64,000 nt of DNA from JBJHBY01 sp050485745 (GCA_050485745.1 JBJHBY010000001.1:3915-67914); one strand, 5' to 3'; shown: positions 26,371-35,171, numbered from the stretch's first letter. The notes: generated by a model from the letters alone, not told the origin. Made by a program: numbers and translations.

Positions 26371-27900
26371 TCAATCCCCCTGCCGGATGGATCCGGCCTT
26401 TTTATTCAAGGGCTCCGCACCCGCCGCCTCGAAACGCACACGGATGTGTCCGTTTCCACCGTCCCGAAGCTGTACCCGCACCGGATGATGGCGCTCCGCC
26501 TCACCCGATTGCCAGCACCCGTTCACGCGATACAACTGGTGGGGACAGGCCATGGGCAGGATCAGCGGGGCCAGACCACGGGGATCGTCCAGCTCGATCC
26601 GCAGGGCGGCATCGTCCGGCAGGTTATCCAGGCCCTCCACCGACAGCCGCGGCCAGTGCCCCTCGCGCCGCCGCCACTGCCAGCGCCAGCGCCAGTCGGC
26701 ATAGCCACGCAGCACATAGGCACCACCGAGCAGGCCAAGGCCGACCAGGGACCAGAGAATGCCAAAGGCCGAGCTGCCGCGCCAGGCGGCGAAGGCCGTG
26801 ACCGCCAGCCCGGCCAGCATGGCGATGTTCTGCACCACGTTGTTGAGCGCCAGCACATGCCCCAGCTCACGCTGCCGTGCGTGGAACTGCAGCAGGGCAT
26901 TGAGCGGCACGATGAACAGGCCGCCCGCGACGCCCAGGGCAAGGAATGTGAGCATGGCCATCCAGACACTGGGCAGCAGGGGCAGCAGCACCAGCCCGGC
27001 AACGATCCCCACCACCCCCGGCAGCAACAGCGCCGCGTTGATGTAGCCCCGGGACCAGCGCCCCGCCAGCAGCGACCCCGCCAGAATGCCAACGCCCGAC
27101 GCCGCCATCATGCCCTGCACCACCGCAACGTTGGTCTCCTGCAGCACATCCTTGGCGTGGGCCGGAAACGCCGCCAACAACACCTGGCTGACCGTCCAGA
27201 ACAGGGTCAGACCCAGGATCGGCCGACGCAGGTCGCGGCGCGCCAGCACCGGTACCGCCGGCATGGGGCTGGCCAGGGCGGGTACCGGCGGCTTCAGCGG
27301 CAGCGCCAGGCAGAACAGAAAAGCAAGCACGCTCAGCCCGACCAGGGCCCAGCCCAGGGGGGCCACCCCCAGCAGGATCTGCCTCTCGGTGCCCGCACCC
27401 TGATACAGCCACTCGAACAGGATGGAAAACGCCAGGGTGCCGCCGAGGATGGCGATAATGGTCACCGCCTGCACCGCGCCATTGCCATTGGCGAGACGCT
27501 CACTGCCCAGCAACTCGCGGATATAACCGTACTTGGCCGGGGAGTAGAACGCGCTTTGCACCGCAAGCAGCAGGGTCATGCCGAAGGCTGGCCAGAACCA
27601 GCCCTGGTAGTAGCAGGCGGTGATGCCCAGGGTCAGCAACACCGCGGCAAGGGCCCCGAACTGCAGCACCCGCGCCTTGGCAAAGCGGTCAGAGGCGCGG
27701 CCAGCGGGCAGAAACAGGGCGATGTAGGGCATCAGGATCAATGCATTCACCAGCGCTGTGAGCATGATCTGGGTGCTGCCGTCGTACACCTTGAAAATGG
27801 TGTTCTGGATGATGATCTTGTGCCCCAGGTCCACGAAGGCATTCAGGAACAGGGCTATCAGGTAGGGGGTGAAGCCGCGCTGGCGCAACAGTGAGGTCAT
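26371..27900 (-). CDS. MFS transporter related to the lysophospholipid transporter LplT
   Basis: An inner-membrane protein of about 509 residues with about 12 helices. The first helices (FLNAFVDLGHKIIIQNTIFK) and the loop AFYSPAKYGYIRELL are hallmarks of the LplT branch, which flips lysophospholipids for reacylation. It carries a soluble C-terminal extension of ~110 residues beyond the last helix; I do not recognise it. No acyltransferase or acyl-CoA-synthetase partner is next to it. The ATG at 27898-27900 has CAAAGGAG upstream. The last codons overlap a terminator of the convergent TonB receptor gene. Confidence 0.8.
   Translation of the reverse strand: MTSLLRQRGFTPYLIALFLNAFVDLGHKIIIQNTIFKVYDGSTQIMLTALVNALILMPYIALFLPAGRASDRFAKARVLQFGALAAVLLTLGITACYYQGWFWPAFGMTLLLAVQSAFYSPAKYGYIRELLGSERLANGNGAVQAVTIIAILGGTLAFSILFEWLYQGAGTERQILLGVAPLGWALVGLSVLAFLFCLALPLKPPVPALASPMPAVPVLARRDLRRPILGLTLFWTVSQVLLAAFPAHAKDVLQETNVAVVQGMMAASGVGILAGSLLAGRWSRGYINAALLLPGVVGIVAGLVLLPLLPSVWMAMLTFLALGVAGGLFIVPLNALLQFHARQRELGHVLALNNVVQNIAMLAGLAVTAFAAWRGSSAFGILWSLVGLGLLGGAYVLRGYADWRWRWQWRRREGHWPRLSVEGLDNLPDDAALRIELDDPRGLAPLILPMACPHQLYRVNGCWQSGEAERHHPVRVQLRDGGNGHIRVRFEAAGAEPLNKKAGSIRQGD
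26382..26404 (+). terminator. rho-independent terminator of the TonB receptor gene
   Basis: Stem GCCGGA/TCCGGC with a TGGA loop is followed by CTTTTTA. It lies 30 bp after the receptor stop and inside the 3' coding end of the convergent MFS gene. Confidence 0.75.
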
Positions 27901-28124
27901 GGATACTCCTTTGGGCGCCCATGATCCGACAGGCGGGCCGGTGCCGCAAGCCAAGCCAGCGCTCCGGGCGCTGGAGAGCCCCGCAGCGGATTACCGTCCG
28001 ATGACAGACACCCCCCGGCCATGCCCACGCGCCCGGGTTCTGCTAAGGTGTGGCTCATCCGCAACACGGCCGGGGCAGAACACCGGCAGAACACCACCGA
28101 CAGAACAATAACAGGAGCGCGCCC

Positions 28125-28994
28125 TTGCACCCGCTCGTGCAGTTCATGGTCCCCGCGTCAATGTTCACCCTGATGACCATCATCGGCATGGAGCTGACGC
28201 GCACGGATTTTCGCCGTGTGCTGCAGTTCCCGCGGATGATCCTGCTGTGCTGCCTGGCGCAACTGCTGGGCCTGCCCCTGCTGGCATTGCTGCTGATCGG
28301 TGTGTTCCAGCCCGGCGCCGCCGCGGCCATCGGCCTGCTGGTGTTCTCCGCCTGCCCCGGCGGTGGGCTGTCCAATGCCCTGACCCTGTACGCCCGCGGC
28401 AATGTCGCCTTTTCAGTCACCCTGACCGCGGTCACCTGCCTGGCCAGCCTTGCAGCGCTACCGGTGGTGATCACCCTGGCCCTGTGGTGGACCGCCGCGG
28501 AGACCGGCGGCAGCGGCATCCCGGTGTTGCAGATCCTCGCCCAGCTGCTGTTCCTGGTGCTGCTGCCGGTGCTGTTGGGCATGCACATCCGCGCGCGCTT
28601 TTCCGTCTGGGTGCTGCAGCACTACCGCGCCCTGCAGCGCCTCAACCTGGTGCTGCTGGTGGTGGTGCTCGGGGTCAGCTTCGGGGTGGAGGACAAGGGC
28701 ATCATCGCCGTTGCGGATATTCTCGCGGCCATCCCCATCGCTGCGGCCTTTGTCGCCGGCAGTGTACTGATCGCGCTGGCCACGGCGCGCGCCGGCCAGC
28801 TTGGCCGCCCCGAGGGCATCGCCCTGCTGATCGAGTTCATGCTGCGCAACAGTGGCATCATGGCGCTGATCCTGATCGCCATCATGCAGCGGCCCGACCT
28901 GATTGCCGTGCCCACGGTGTGTTTTCTGCTGCAGATCACCCTGACCCCGCTGCTGGTGGTGATTCTGCGCCGCCGCCCGCTGCCGGCATCCTGA
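28125..28994 (+). CDS. bile acid:sodium symporter (BASS) family transporter
   Basis: A protein of about 289 residues with 9-10 hydrophobic helices. The family landmarks are LLVFSACPGGGLSNALTLYA, the discontinuous helix with the CPGG motif, and a later EFMLRNSGIMAL segment. These proteins import organic anions, keto acids or bile-acid-like molecules with sodium. The start is TTG at 28125 with AGGAG eight bases upstream, giving the usual N-terminus. Its end overlaps the convergent PGPGW-type gene by 59 bp. The substrate is unknown, but a lipophilic anion would fit the surrounding catabolic genes. Confidence 0.85.
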   Translation: MHPLVQFMVPASMFTLMTIIGMELTRTDFRRVLQFPRMILLCCLAQLLGLPLLALLLIGVFQPGAAAAIGLLVFSACPGGGLSNALTLYARGNVAFSVTLTAVTCLASLAALPVVITLALWWTAAETGGSGIPVLQILAQLLFLVLLPVLLGMHIRARFSVWVLQHYRALQRLNLVLLVVVLGVSFGVEDKGIIAVADILAAIPIAAAFVAGSVLIALATARAGQLGRPEGIALLIEFMLRNSGIMALILIAIMQRPDLIAVPTVCFLLQITLTPLLVVILRRRPLPAS

Positions 28995-29463
28995 CCGGCG
29001 GCCGCTCATAGCGACGGCGCAGCCAGTTGATCGCCTTGAGCACGCCGCCGCGGCGCAACAGCCAGCGCTCCAGCGGATACTTGCCCGGCACATCGGACAC
29101 CGTCACCGCGATCAGGATGGTCAACAACCCCTGCCCCGGCAGAATCATCATGGCCAGGCCGGCGAGCAGCAGGATCAAGGCAACGAGATTGCGCCCGCCC
29201 CAGTACAGGGCCCGCGGCACGGTCCAGTGACGGGGGCGATGGCTGTCGACGAAGTAATCCGCCGGCATCTTCACCACCAGAATGGGGATCAGCACAGTGG
29301 AGGCCAGGGCCATGACCACGCTGAGCAGGGTCAGCCAGGGCAGAAACGGATCAATGGCCTCCAGCAGCGGGCGCAAGGCGTCGAACGCGGGCTCCGCCCA
29401 GCCCGGCTTGTGGCCGGAGTCCTCGACGGCCTCCAGCAGTTCGATGGCGAGCGGTTCGGACAT
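28936..29463 (-). CDS. PGPGW-type small membrane protein
   Basis: A 175-residue inner-membrane protein with three hydrophobic segments (about 45-64, 88-107 and 108-120). Its core LPGQGLLTILIAVTVSD, followed by KYPLERWLLRR, resembles the PGPGW/TIGR02611 group, whose function is not known. The soluble C-terminal tail is rich in Pro, Gly and Ala. The 59-bp 3' overlap with the symporter gene on the opposite strand means the two mRNAs can pair. The start ATG is at 29461-29463. The N-terminal residues are acidic and soluble. Confidence 0.6.
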   Translation of the reverse strand: MSEPLAIELLEAVEDSGHKPGWAEPAFDALRPLLEAIDPFLPWLTLLSVVMALASTVLIPILVVKMPADYFVDSHRPRHWTVPRALYWGGRNLVALILLLAGLAMMILPGQGLLTILIAVTVSDVPGKYPLERWLLRRGGVLKAINWLRRRYERPPVRMPAAGGGAESPPAAGSG

Positions 29464-29632
29464 GGTCCATCAGCCCCGGGTGCAGCGTAGAGTGCCGTCA
29501 TCATCGCATATCCGGCCCTGGACTGTTCGCGGCGCGCCCGGGCACCACCCAGTCAGGTGATCCCGGAACGCCACCTTTGCGGCATACTGGTGGCATAACA
29601 GTACGCAAACCACGCAACGAGGAGAAGGCACC

Positions 29633-30502
29633 GTGAAATTCGTGATTTCCATGGCCTACAACAAGATCCCCGATATTCTCGAGATCGCCCGGGCCGCCGA
29701 CGAGGCCGGCTGGGACGCCATTACCTTCTCCGACCACGTGGTCCACCCGGAATCCATCGACACACCCTACCCCTATACCGAGACCGGGGAGCGGCGCTGG
29801 GGCGCCTTTACCGACTGGCCCGACCCCTGGGTGGTGATCGGCGCCTGCGCCGCGGTGACGAAGCGGCTGCGCTTCACCACCAGTGTGTTTGTACTGCCCA
29901 TGCGCAACCCCTTCCTCGCCGCCAAGGCGGTCAGCACCGCGGCGGTGGTCTCCGACAACCGGGTGACCCTGACCATCGGCGTGGGCTGGTGCAAAGAGGA
30001 ATACGAGCTGATGCAGCAGGACTTCCACACCCGGGGCAAGCGCTGCGACGAGATGATCGAAGTCCTGAAAAAACTCTGGACCGGGGAGATGGTCGAGCAC
30101 CAGGGCCCGTTCTACAGCTTCGACCGCCTGGAAATGAACCCGGCGCCGAGCGCGCCCATCCCGATCTGGGTCGGCGGCATCTCGAAGGCTGCCCACCGCC
30201 GCGCCGCGCGCCTCGGCGACGGCTGGCTCAGCGACCTGCAACCCGGCCAGGAGATTCTCGGCACAGTCGCGCAGATCCGCGAATATCGCCGCGAATTCGG
30301 CCGTGAACAGCAGCCCTTCGACGTAATGGCCTCGCCCTCGGATGTGTATGACATCGATGGCTACCGGCAGCTGGAGGCCGGCGGTGTCACCCACCTGCTG
30401 ACCATGCCCTGGGCGTTCTATCACGGCACCGAGGCCACCCTCGAGCAGAAAATCGACGGCGTGCGCCGCTTCGCCCGGGATGTGATCCACAAGATGCGCT
30501 GA
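29633..30502 (+). CDS. luciferase-like (LLM) F420/FMN-dependent oxidoreductase
   Basis: A 289-residue TIM-barrel flavin or deazaflavin oxidoreductase of the bacterial luciferase family, closest by pattern to the TIGR03619 group. Features are ITFSDHVVHPE, the VFVLPMRNPFLAAKA strand-helix, the cofactor loop IGVGWCKEEYE and IPIWVGG. It is cytoplasmic. The GTG start at 29633 has AGGAGAAGG upstream. It stands between minus-strand genes, so it is monocistronic. The name F420-dependent is conventional; most gammaproteobacteria lack F420, so FMN with a partner reductase is equally likely. Confidence 0.82.
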   Translation: MKFVISMAYNKIPDILEIARAADEAGWDAITFSDHVVHPESIDTPYPYTETGERRWGAFTDWPDPWVVIGACAAVTKRLRFTTSVFVLPMRNPFLAAKAVSTAAVVSDNRVTLTIGVGWCKEEYELMQQDFHTRGKRCDEMIEVLKKLWTGEMVEHQGPFYSFDRLEMNPAPSAPIPIWVGGISKAAHRRAARLGDGWLSDLQPGQEILGTVAQIREYRREFGREQQPFDVMASPSDVYDIDGYRQLEAGGVTHLLTMPWAFYHGTEATLEQKIDGVRRFARDVIHKMR

Positions 30503-30524
30503 CGCCCCGGGAGGGCTGTCGCTC

Positions 30525-30926
30525 TCAATCCAGCGCGGCGACCGCGGCGATTTCCACCAGCATCTCCGGATAGGCCAGCTGGGACACGCCGATCAGACTG
30601 GAGGCATGGGGCGGAAAGGGCTGGCCGTCCAGCGCCTCGTTCATGGCACTGACGAAGACCTCGGTCACCTCGGCCGTGAGCCCCACCACGTACATGCTGC
30701 TGCTCACCACCTGCGCCGGCGTGGCGCCGACAGCCGCCAGGGCCAGACGCAGGTTGTGGAAAGCCTGCAAGGTCTGGGCGCGGTAGTCGCCGGCGCCGAC
30801 CAGGCGAAAGTGCTCGTCATAGGGCCCCTGCCCGGCGACGAAGGCCAGGCGCCCGGAGGCGGTGACCACGTGGCTCATACCCTGGGCCTGGAACAGCCCC
30901 GGGGGCTGGATGTGCTCGATCGGCAT
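30525..30926 (-). CDS. RidA-family protein (enamine/imine deaminase-like)
   Basis: A protein of about 133 aa with the chorismate-mutase-like trimer fold of YjgF/RidA proteins. Key segments are FVAGQGPYDE, YRAQTLQAFHNLRLALAAVGA and the C-terminal YPEMLVEIAAVAALD. The Arg that binds the substrate carboxylate in true RidA (near a C.R motif) is not evident, so it belongs to a divergent subgroup whose activity is uncertain. GCAGGAGGC precedes the ATG at 30924-30926. Directly upstream lies long repeat copy B, which ends only a few bases before this ribosome site. Confidence 0.8.
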   Translation of the reverse strand: MPIEHIQPPGLFQAQGMSHVVTASGRLAFVAGQGPYDEHFRLVGAGDYRAQTLQAFHNLRLALAAVGATPAQVVSSSMYVVGLTAEVTEVFVSAMNEALDGQPFPPHASSLIGVSQLAYPEMLVEIAAVAALD

Positions 30927-30949
30927 GTTGTGCCTCCTGCTCGCTGCTA

Positions 30950-31100
30950 TTAACCTGGCATGCAAACAGGTATCCCCCCTGTTTGCATGCGCGCCCTGGA
31001 AATACTGGCGGGGTTGCGCGGAACCCCTGGTATTTCCAGGGCTTGCATTGGCCTTCGGCCAATGGCCGGCACATCCCTGTGCCGCATTTACCCGGCAATA
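30950..31100 (-). repeat. multi-hairpin 3'-end element, long copy B
   Basis: Hairpins in plus coordinates are: 30958-30990 (perfect 13-bp arms GCATGCAAACAGG and complement); 30993-31042 (outer GCCCTGGAAATA and complement, inner GGGGTT/AACCCC around hexaloop GCGCGG); 31046-31064 (perfect CATTGGCC/GGCCAATG); and 31068-31083 (GGCACA/TGTGCC). The tail GCATTTACCCGGCAATA encodes the end and stop of the MOSC gene on the minus strand. Stems differ from copy A but remain paired, while loop and junction bases (ATACTGGCG, TTGCG.GGAA, GTGCCGCATT) are kept. Confidence 0.7.
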
Positions 31101-31969
31101 CGTTCAACAGCATCCCCGACGCGAATGCGCCCGGCCTGCAGCACCTGCACATTCACCCCCAGGTTGCGCCCGGCAAGGCGTGCGATGAGACGGCCCAGGC
31201 CAGGGTCGGCGGGCAAGCCAAAGCCGGGCTGGGCCCGCGCCGGCATGCTGCAGCGCAGGGTGGGTGATTGAATGCGGATGCGCACCTCACCGATCGCCAG
31301 GGTGACGCCCAACCAGTCCTGCTCGGTCAGCGCGGCGGCGGGACGCGCGGGTTCGATCAGCAGATTGGGGCGGAAGCGGCGCGGGTCCGCATCCACGGCG
31401 CCATGCTCCCGCAGCAAGCGCAGCGAATCCGTGGTCAGCAAGTGCACGGGATAGGCATCGTAAAGAAAACCCGGTGGTGTGGCATGGCTGGCCAGCTGGG
31501 CCAGGACATCACCATCGCCCGGGTCGAAATCCGGCAGTGCCTCCCCCTCCTCCAGACCCAGCTCCCGGGCGATTTCCGCCTCGCTGCGCGCCCCCGGCAA
31601 GGCATAGAAGCTGCGCTCCGCCAGCGGTGCGCGCGGGCGCAGTTGAGCGCTGTGGCCCAGCCGCGCCTGCAACCAGGCGTCGCAGTCGGCGGCGCTGTCG
31701 CAGGACTCACCGGCGGCGTCGAACAGGCGCACCGGCGCTACCGCAGTGCCGCGATCCTCCGCGCCCGGCTCGCCCTGGTACGCGGCATGCAGGGCCAGTA
31801 ACTGCGGCCACTGCTTGGCACTGCGGATCACCGGCGCCTGCGGGTCATACACCGCCCAGTGCCGATCACCCGCCAGGCCATGGCGGGCAACCTCCACCTG
31901 CTGCAGGGATTCGCCACCCAGGCTTTTCACGGGATAGCGCCACAGTTGCGCCACGGTACCCAATGTCAT
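31088..31969 (-). CDS. MOSC-domain molybdenum-cofactor-binding protein (YcbX-like)
   Basis: A protein of about 293 residues with an N-terminal MOSC beta-barrel domain (VAQLWRYPVKSLGGES) followed by the MOSC domain. The conserved Cys that binds Moco is in SPTLRCSMPARAQPGFG. The C-terminal NLGVNVQVLQAGRIRVGD is also typical. Such proteins reduce N-hydroxylated compounds or handle Moco sulfur with a ferredoxin-type partner; no fused ferredoxin domain is present here. The ATG at 31967-31969 starts at the first family-conserved residue, with GGGGGCAGC upstream. Its stop is formed by the tail of repeat copy B. Confidence 0.83.
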   Translation of the reverse strand: MTLGTVAQLWRYPVKSLGGESLQQVEVARHGLAGDRHWAVYDPQAPVIRSAKQWPQLLALHAAYQGEPGAEDRGTAVAPVRLFDAAGESCDSAADCDAWLQARLGHSAQLRPRAPLAERSFYALPGARSEAEIARELGLEEGEALPDFDPGDGDVLAQLASHATPPGFLYDAYPVHLLTTDSLRLLREHGAVDADPRRFRPNLLIEPARPAAALTEQDWLGVTLAIGEVRIRIQSPTLRCSMPARAQPGFGLPADPGLGRLIARLAGRNLGVNVQVLQAGRIRVGDAVERIAG

Positions 31970-32088
31970 TGCTGCTGCCCCCACAAAACCGACAACGCCG
32001 CTTCGCCGCGCCCGTGGTCGCCATGGTAGCCTGTGGACGTCGCCGCGTCCCGTCGCCGACTGCGCCGATAAGGACGACATCATGATGA

Positions 32089-32910
32089 ATGAGCCATAAG
32101 ACCATGCAGCGCTTGCTGAACGACCTGCTTTGGCTGCTACTGCCGGCACTGGTGCTGGTGCTGGTGTATCTGTACGGCCGGATCATGCCCGACGCCCTGC
32201 TGCTGGCAGTCTGGCTGGGCCTGGTGCTGGTCATGGGTGCCGGCGCGTTTCTTTATAGCCGGCAGCGGCGGCGAGTCTTCCTGCAGGCCCATGTCGACAA
32301 AGGCAGCCGTCTGCAGCACTGGCTACGTGGCGGCCCCCTGTTGCTGCTGTTGCGCATGCTCGCCGCCCTGTTGCTGGCGGCCGTGTTGCTGGTCGCGATG
32401 GTGCGCTTGCGCTCCCCCGCCGAAGCCCTGCTGATGATCCTCGCCCTGTTGGTGCTGGCAGTCTCGCGACGAGGGCTGGCTGCACTGCTTGCGAGGCATC
32501 TGACGCCGGCTTATCTGCCGGTGGCAACCTGGCGCCTGGCGCAGTGGATCACCTTCCTGCTGTTGATGGTCGCTTTATCCCTGCTGGCACTGTGGCAACC
32601 GCAGCCGGCACTGGCCGGGATCTCTCTCGATCGCGCCGTCTGGCATATCGTGGACGCCGAACAGGCACGCTCGGGCATGCTGCTGAACCTGCTGCAAATC
32701 AACGCCGCCCTGGATGGGCTGCGCTTCTGGATTGGTCAGCAACTGATTCCGGCGCTGGAATGGCCGCTGATGGAAACCCTGGCCTGGCTGGTGTTGCTTG
32801 GCTGGCAGGCGCTGGTTGCCTGGGCCTGGCTGGGTTTGTGCAGGGGGACACTGCTGCTGGCGGGCGGACGGGCATTCGCGGCACGAGAACCAGGGGAGAA
32901 CGCTGCATGA
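32089..32910 (+). CDS. uncharacterised polytopic membrane protein, first of a pair
   Basis: A 273-residue Leu-rich inner-membrane protein with about seven hydrophobic helices (near 10-28, 34-52, 84-105, 110-128, 150-168, and two at the C-terminus). I do not recognise the family. The segment between helices five and six (ISLDRAVWHIVDAEQARSG) is amphipathic and probably periplasmic. The start ATG at 32089 has AAGGACG at somewhat long spacing. The stop overlaps the start of the next gene (ATGA), so the two proteins are made together and may form a complex. Confidence 0.65.
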   Translation: MSHKTMQRLLNDLLWLLLPALVLVLVYLYGRIMPDALLLAVWLGLVLVMGAGAFLYSRQRRRVFLQAHVDKGSRLQHWLRGGPLLLLLRMLAALLLAAVLLVAMVRLRSPAEALLMILALLVLAVSRRGLAALLARHLTPAYLPVATWRLAQWITFLLLMVALSLLALWQPQPALAGISLDRAVWHIVDAEQARSGMLLNLLQINAALDGLRFWIGQQLIPALEWPLMETLAWLVLLGWQALVAWAWLGLCRGTLLLAGGRAFAAREPGENAA

Positions 32911-34025
32911 GTGGCATCAGCGATACCCGCCAGCCCGCGGCGCTGCCCATGATGGCCAACGGCTTGCGCTGGCTGGCCTGGCTGGCCGCGGCGGGCCTGC
33001 TGGTCTGGCTGTTGCTCAGCCAGCCGCAACGGCAATGGCAGGGCGGCATCGCACATCTTGATGTGCAGATCGACGGCACCCACTACCGGGTGCATCGCGA
33101 CGAGTTGCTGTGGCTGGAGCAGTTCTCGGCACTGCATTTCAACGGCCACGCGGAGGCAGCCCGCGAGCAGGTGGCCGGGCGCATCAACAGCCGCCTTGAT
33201 CAGCTCTTCGACCAGGTGCATGCCCGGCTGCCGGACTATGCCGACTGGTACTTCTCCATTCGCGGCGAGTATTCGCGCATGGGTGCGCTGGCGTTGTCAC
33301 GTACCGCACTGCTGGATGAGCAGGCTGTGATCAATCACACCCGCAAGAGGCTGTTTCCGGACCAGGGCTTCGTCGATGAGCTGGAATGGCTGCGCCGGCA
33401 AACCGACGGCAGCCTGCTGCGCCGCGCCGAGCAGGCTCGGGAGGGCTGGCTGGCAACGGTGATGGCGCGCCTGGAAAGCCATGCCACGGCAGTGCCGGCG
33501 CCGCTGCAGCCCTCCACGCGCACCCTGTCGATCGACGCCCTGGGCGAGCAGTTGCTGGGTTATCAACAGCCGGAATTTATTCAACGCATCAGCGCCAGCG
33601 GCGTAACCGCCGCGGGTGTCGCCCTGGGCCCGGCGCTGTGGCGCGCCACCACCGCGCGCAGCAGCAGCCGCGCGGTGGCGATGCGCGGAGCAGGTCGCGG
33701 TGCCACCAGGGCCGGCGCGGCCGCTGGCACCGGAGGGCTGGTTTGCTCGCCGGGTGGCCCGCTGGCATTTGGCTGTGCCGTGGTGGCCGGCGCCGCCACC
33801 TGGCTGGCCACCGACTGGTTGCTGCTGCGCGCCGACGAGCTGCGCAACCGGGACGACCTGATTGCAGCGCTGGAACAGGACATACAACGCGTCCGCGCTC
33901 AGCTCGAAGCGGACATGCTGGTCGCCTATGACAGGGCGATACAAGCGCAGTATGACGGAATGCAGGGCGAGGTGATCGGCAGCTTTGTGCCACTCCGGGC
34001 CGGGCAATCCAGAGCCGACACCTGA
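32907..34025 (+). CDS. uncharacterised membrane-anchored protein, second of a pair
   Basis: A protein of about 372 residues. One transmembrane helix at about 20-38 is followed by a ~210-residue soluble, probably periplasmic domain rich in aromatic and charged residues. Two closely spaced hydrophobic Ala/Gly-rich segments near 232-250 and 282-300 flank a basic stretch with repeated Arg, Gly and Ala. The C-terminus is a helical, coiled-coil-like tail. No catalytic motif is recognised. The ATG overlaps the preceding stop, indicating coupling with the 32089 gene. The following DUF2235 gene has its own ribosome site. Confidence 0.65.
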   Translation: MSGISDTRQPAALPMMANGLRWLAWLAAAGLLVWLLLSQPQRQWQGGIAHLDVQIDGTHYRVHRDELLWLEQFSALHFNGHAEAAREQVAGRINSRLDQLFDQVHARLPDYADWYFSIRGEYSRMGALALSRTALLDEQAVINHTRKRLFPDQGFVDELEWLRRQTDGSLLRRAEQAREGWLATVMARLESHATAVPAPLQPSTRTLSIDALGEQLLGYQQPEFIQRISASGVTAAGVALGPALWRATTARSSSRAVAMRGAGRGATRAGAAAGTGGLVCSPGGPLAFGCAVVAGAATWLATDWLLLRADELRNRDDLIAALEQDIQRVRAQLEADMLVAYDRAIQAQYDGMQGEVIGSFVPLRAGQSRADT

Positions 34026-34091
34026 TGCCGGTACGCCCGCATCCAGACTTCACGAGCAGACCCCGCAAGCCACTCGATCAAGGAGGAAACC

Positions 34092-35120
34092 ATGAGCAAG
34101 CGCATCGTCATCTGCGCCGATGGCACCTGGAACCGCCCCGAGGAAGACATCGAATCCGACACCCCCACCAACGTGCTGCGCCTGGCCCGTGCCGTCCAGC
34201 CCTGGGCCAGTGACACCCCCCAGCACGTGCTCTACGACTGGGGCATCGGCTCCTACAATGCGCGGGTCAGCGGCGGCGTAACCGGGCGCGGCATCCACAA
34301 GAACATCATGGACGGCTACCGCTACATCGTGCAGAACTACACACCCGGAGCGGAAATCTGGCTGTTCGGTTTCAGCCGCGGCGCCTACACCGTGCGCAGC
34401 CTGTGCGGGCTGATCAACAACTGCGGCATTCTCAAGCGCCCGGATGCACGCCTCATCGAAGCCGCCTTCGCCCACTACAAGAAAGAGGGCAACGCACACA
34501 AGCCCGAGGGCGAGGCCTCCATTGCCTTTCGCAAGGCCCACTCCCACCCGGACCGCAGCATTCACTTCGTCGGCGCCTGGGACACGGTCGGCGCCCTGGG
34601 CGTGCCCTTCTCCCTGCTGGGCCTGTTCGACCGCACCGACGAGTTCTACGACACCAAGCTCGGCCCCAACGTGCGCATCGCCCGCCACGCCCTGGCCATC
34701 GACGAACAGCGCGCCGACTTCGAGCCCACACTGTGGGAACCCCGGGAGGGGCTGGACCTGCAGCAGGTGTGGTTCTGTGGCGCCCACAGCGACATCGGTG
34801 GCGGCTACGCGCCGGATAAACAGGGCTGCCTGACCTCGGACTACCCGCTGCAGTGGATGATGCGCGAGGCCGAGCGCGCCGGGCTGAAACTCGAGCCCCA
34901 CCTGAAGAAGAGTCTCAACCCCGCGATCACCGCACCCGTGCACCGCTCGCGCCGCAACATCTACCGCCTGCGCCGCAGCCTGCACCGCCCGTTGCAGATG
35001 CCGGACATCGCACTCGGCATCCACCACTCCGTGCGCGAACGCTTCGAGGCGGACCCGAAATACCGCCCGAAAAACCTGACGGCCTTTCTGGAGAAGAACG
35101 ACTGGCCCACGCTGGCCTGA
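34092..35120 (+). CDS. DUF2235 alpha/beta-hydrolase (Tle1-like phospholipase fold)
   Basis: A 342-residue hydrolase. The nucleophile elbow is GFSRGAYTVR with Ser in GFSRG, the acid is probably in FVGAWDTVGALG, and the His in GAHSDIGGGY, all in the order seen in DUF2235 proteins. The N-terminus RIVICADGTWN is diagnostic of the family. Members include type VI secretion phospholipase effectors, but no T6SS, VgrG or immunity gene is nearby and no signal peptide is seen, so a housekeeping cytoplasmic esterase is equally possible. The ATG at 34092 has AAGGAGGAAACC upstream. Confidence 0.85.
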   Translation: MSKRIVICADGTWNRPEEDIESDTPTNVLRLARAVQPWASDTPQHVLYDWGIGSYNARVSGGVTGRGIHKNIMDGYRYIVQNYTPGAEIWLFGFSRGAYTVRSLCGLINNCGILKRPDARLIEAAFAHYKKEGNAHKPEGEASIAFRKAHSHPDRSIHFVGAWDTVGALGVPFSLLGLFDRTDEFYDTKLGPNVRIARHALAIDEQRADFEPTLWEPREGLDLQQVWFCGAHSDIGGGYAPDKQGCLTSDYPLQWMMREAERAGLKLEPHLKKSLNPAITAPVHRSRRNIYRLRRSLHRPLQMPDIALGIHHSVRERFEADPKYRPKNLTAFLEKNDWPTLA

Positions 35121-35135
35121 ACGACCAACAACGGC

Positions 35136-35171
35136 GCCGCCGGGCTGGTGCAAAACACGTCGCCCGGCGGC
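35136..35171. other. GC-rich hairpin between the DUF2235 and YCII genes
   Basis: Arms GCCGCCGGGC (35136-35145) and GCCCGGCGGC (35162-35171) pair perfectly over a 16-base loop. No T-run follows, so termination would need Rho or would be partial. The ribosome site of the next gene begins a few bases later. Confidence 0.5.

Noticed and set aside
34092..35120. Type VI secretion effector
   Set aside because: The DUF2235 fold fits, but no VgrG, PAAR, Hcp or immunity gene is nearby.
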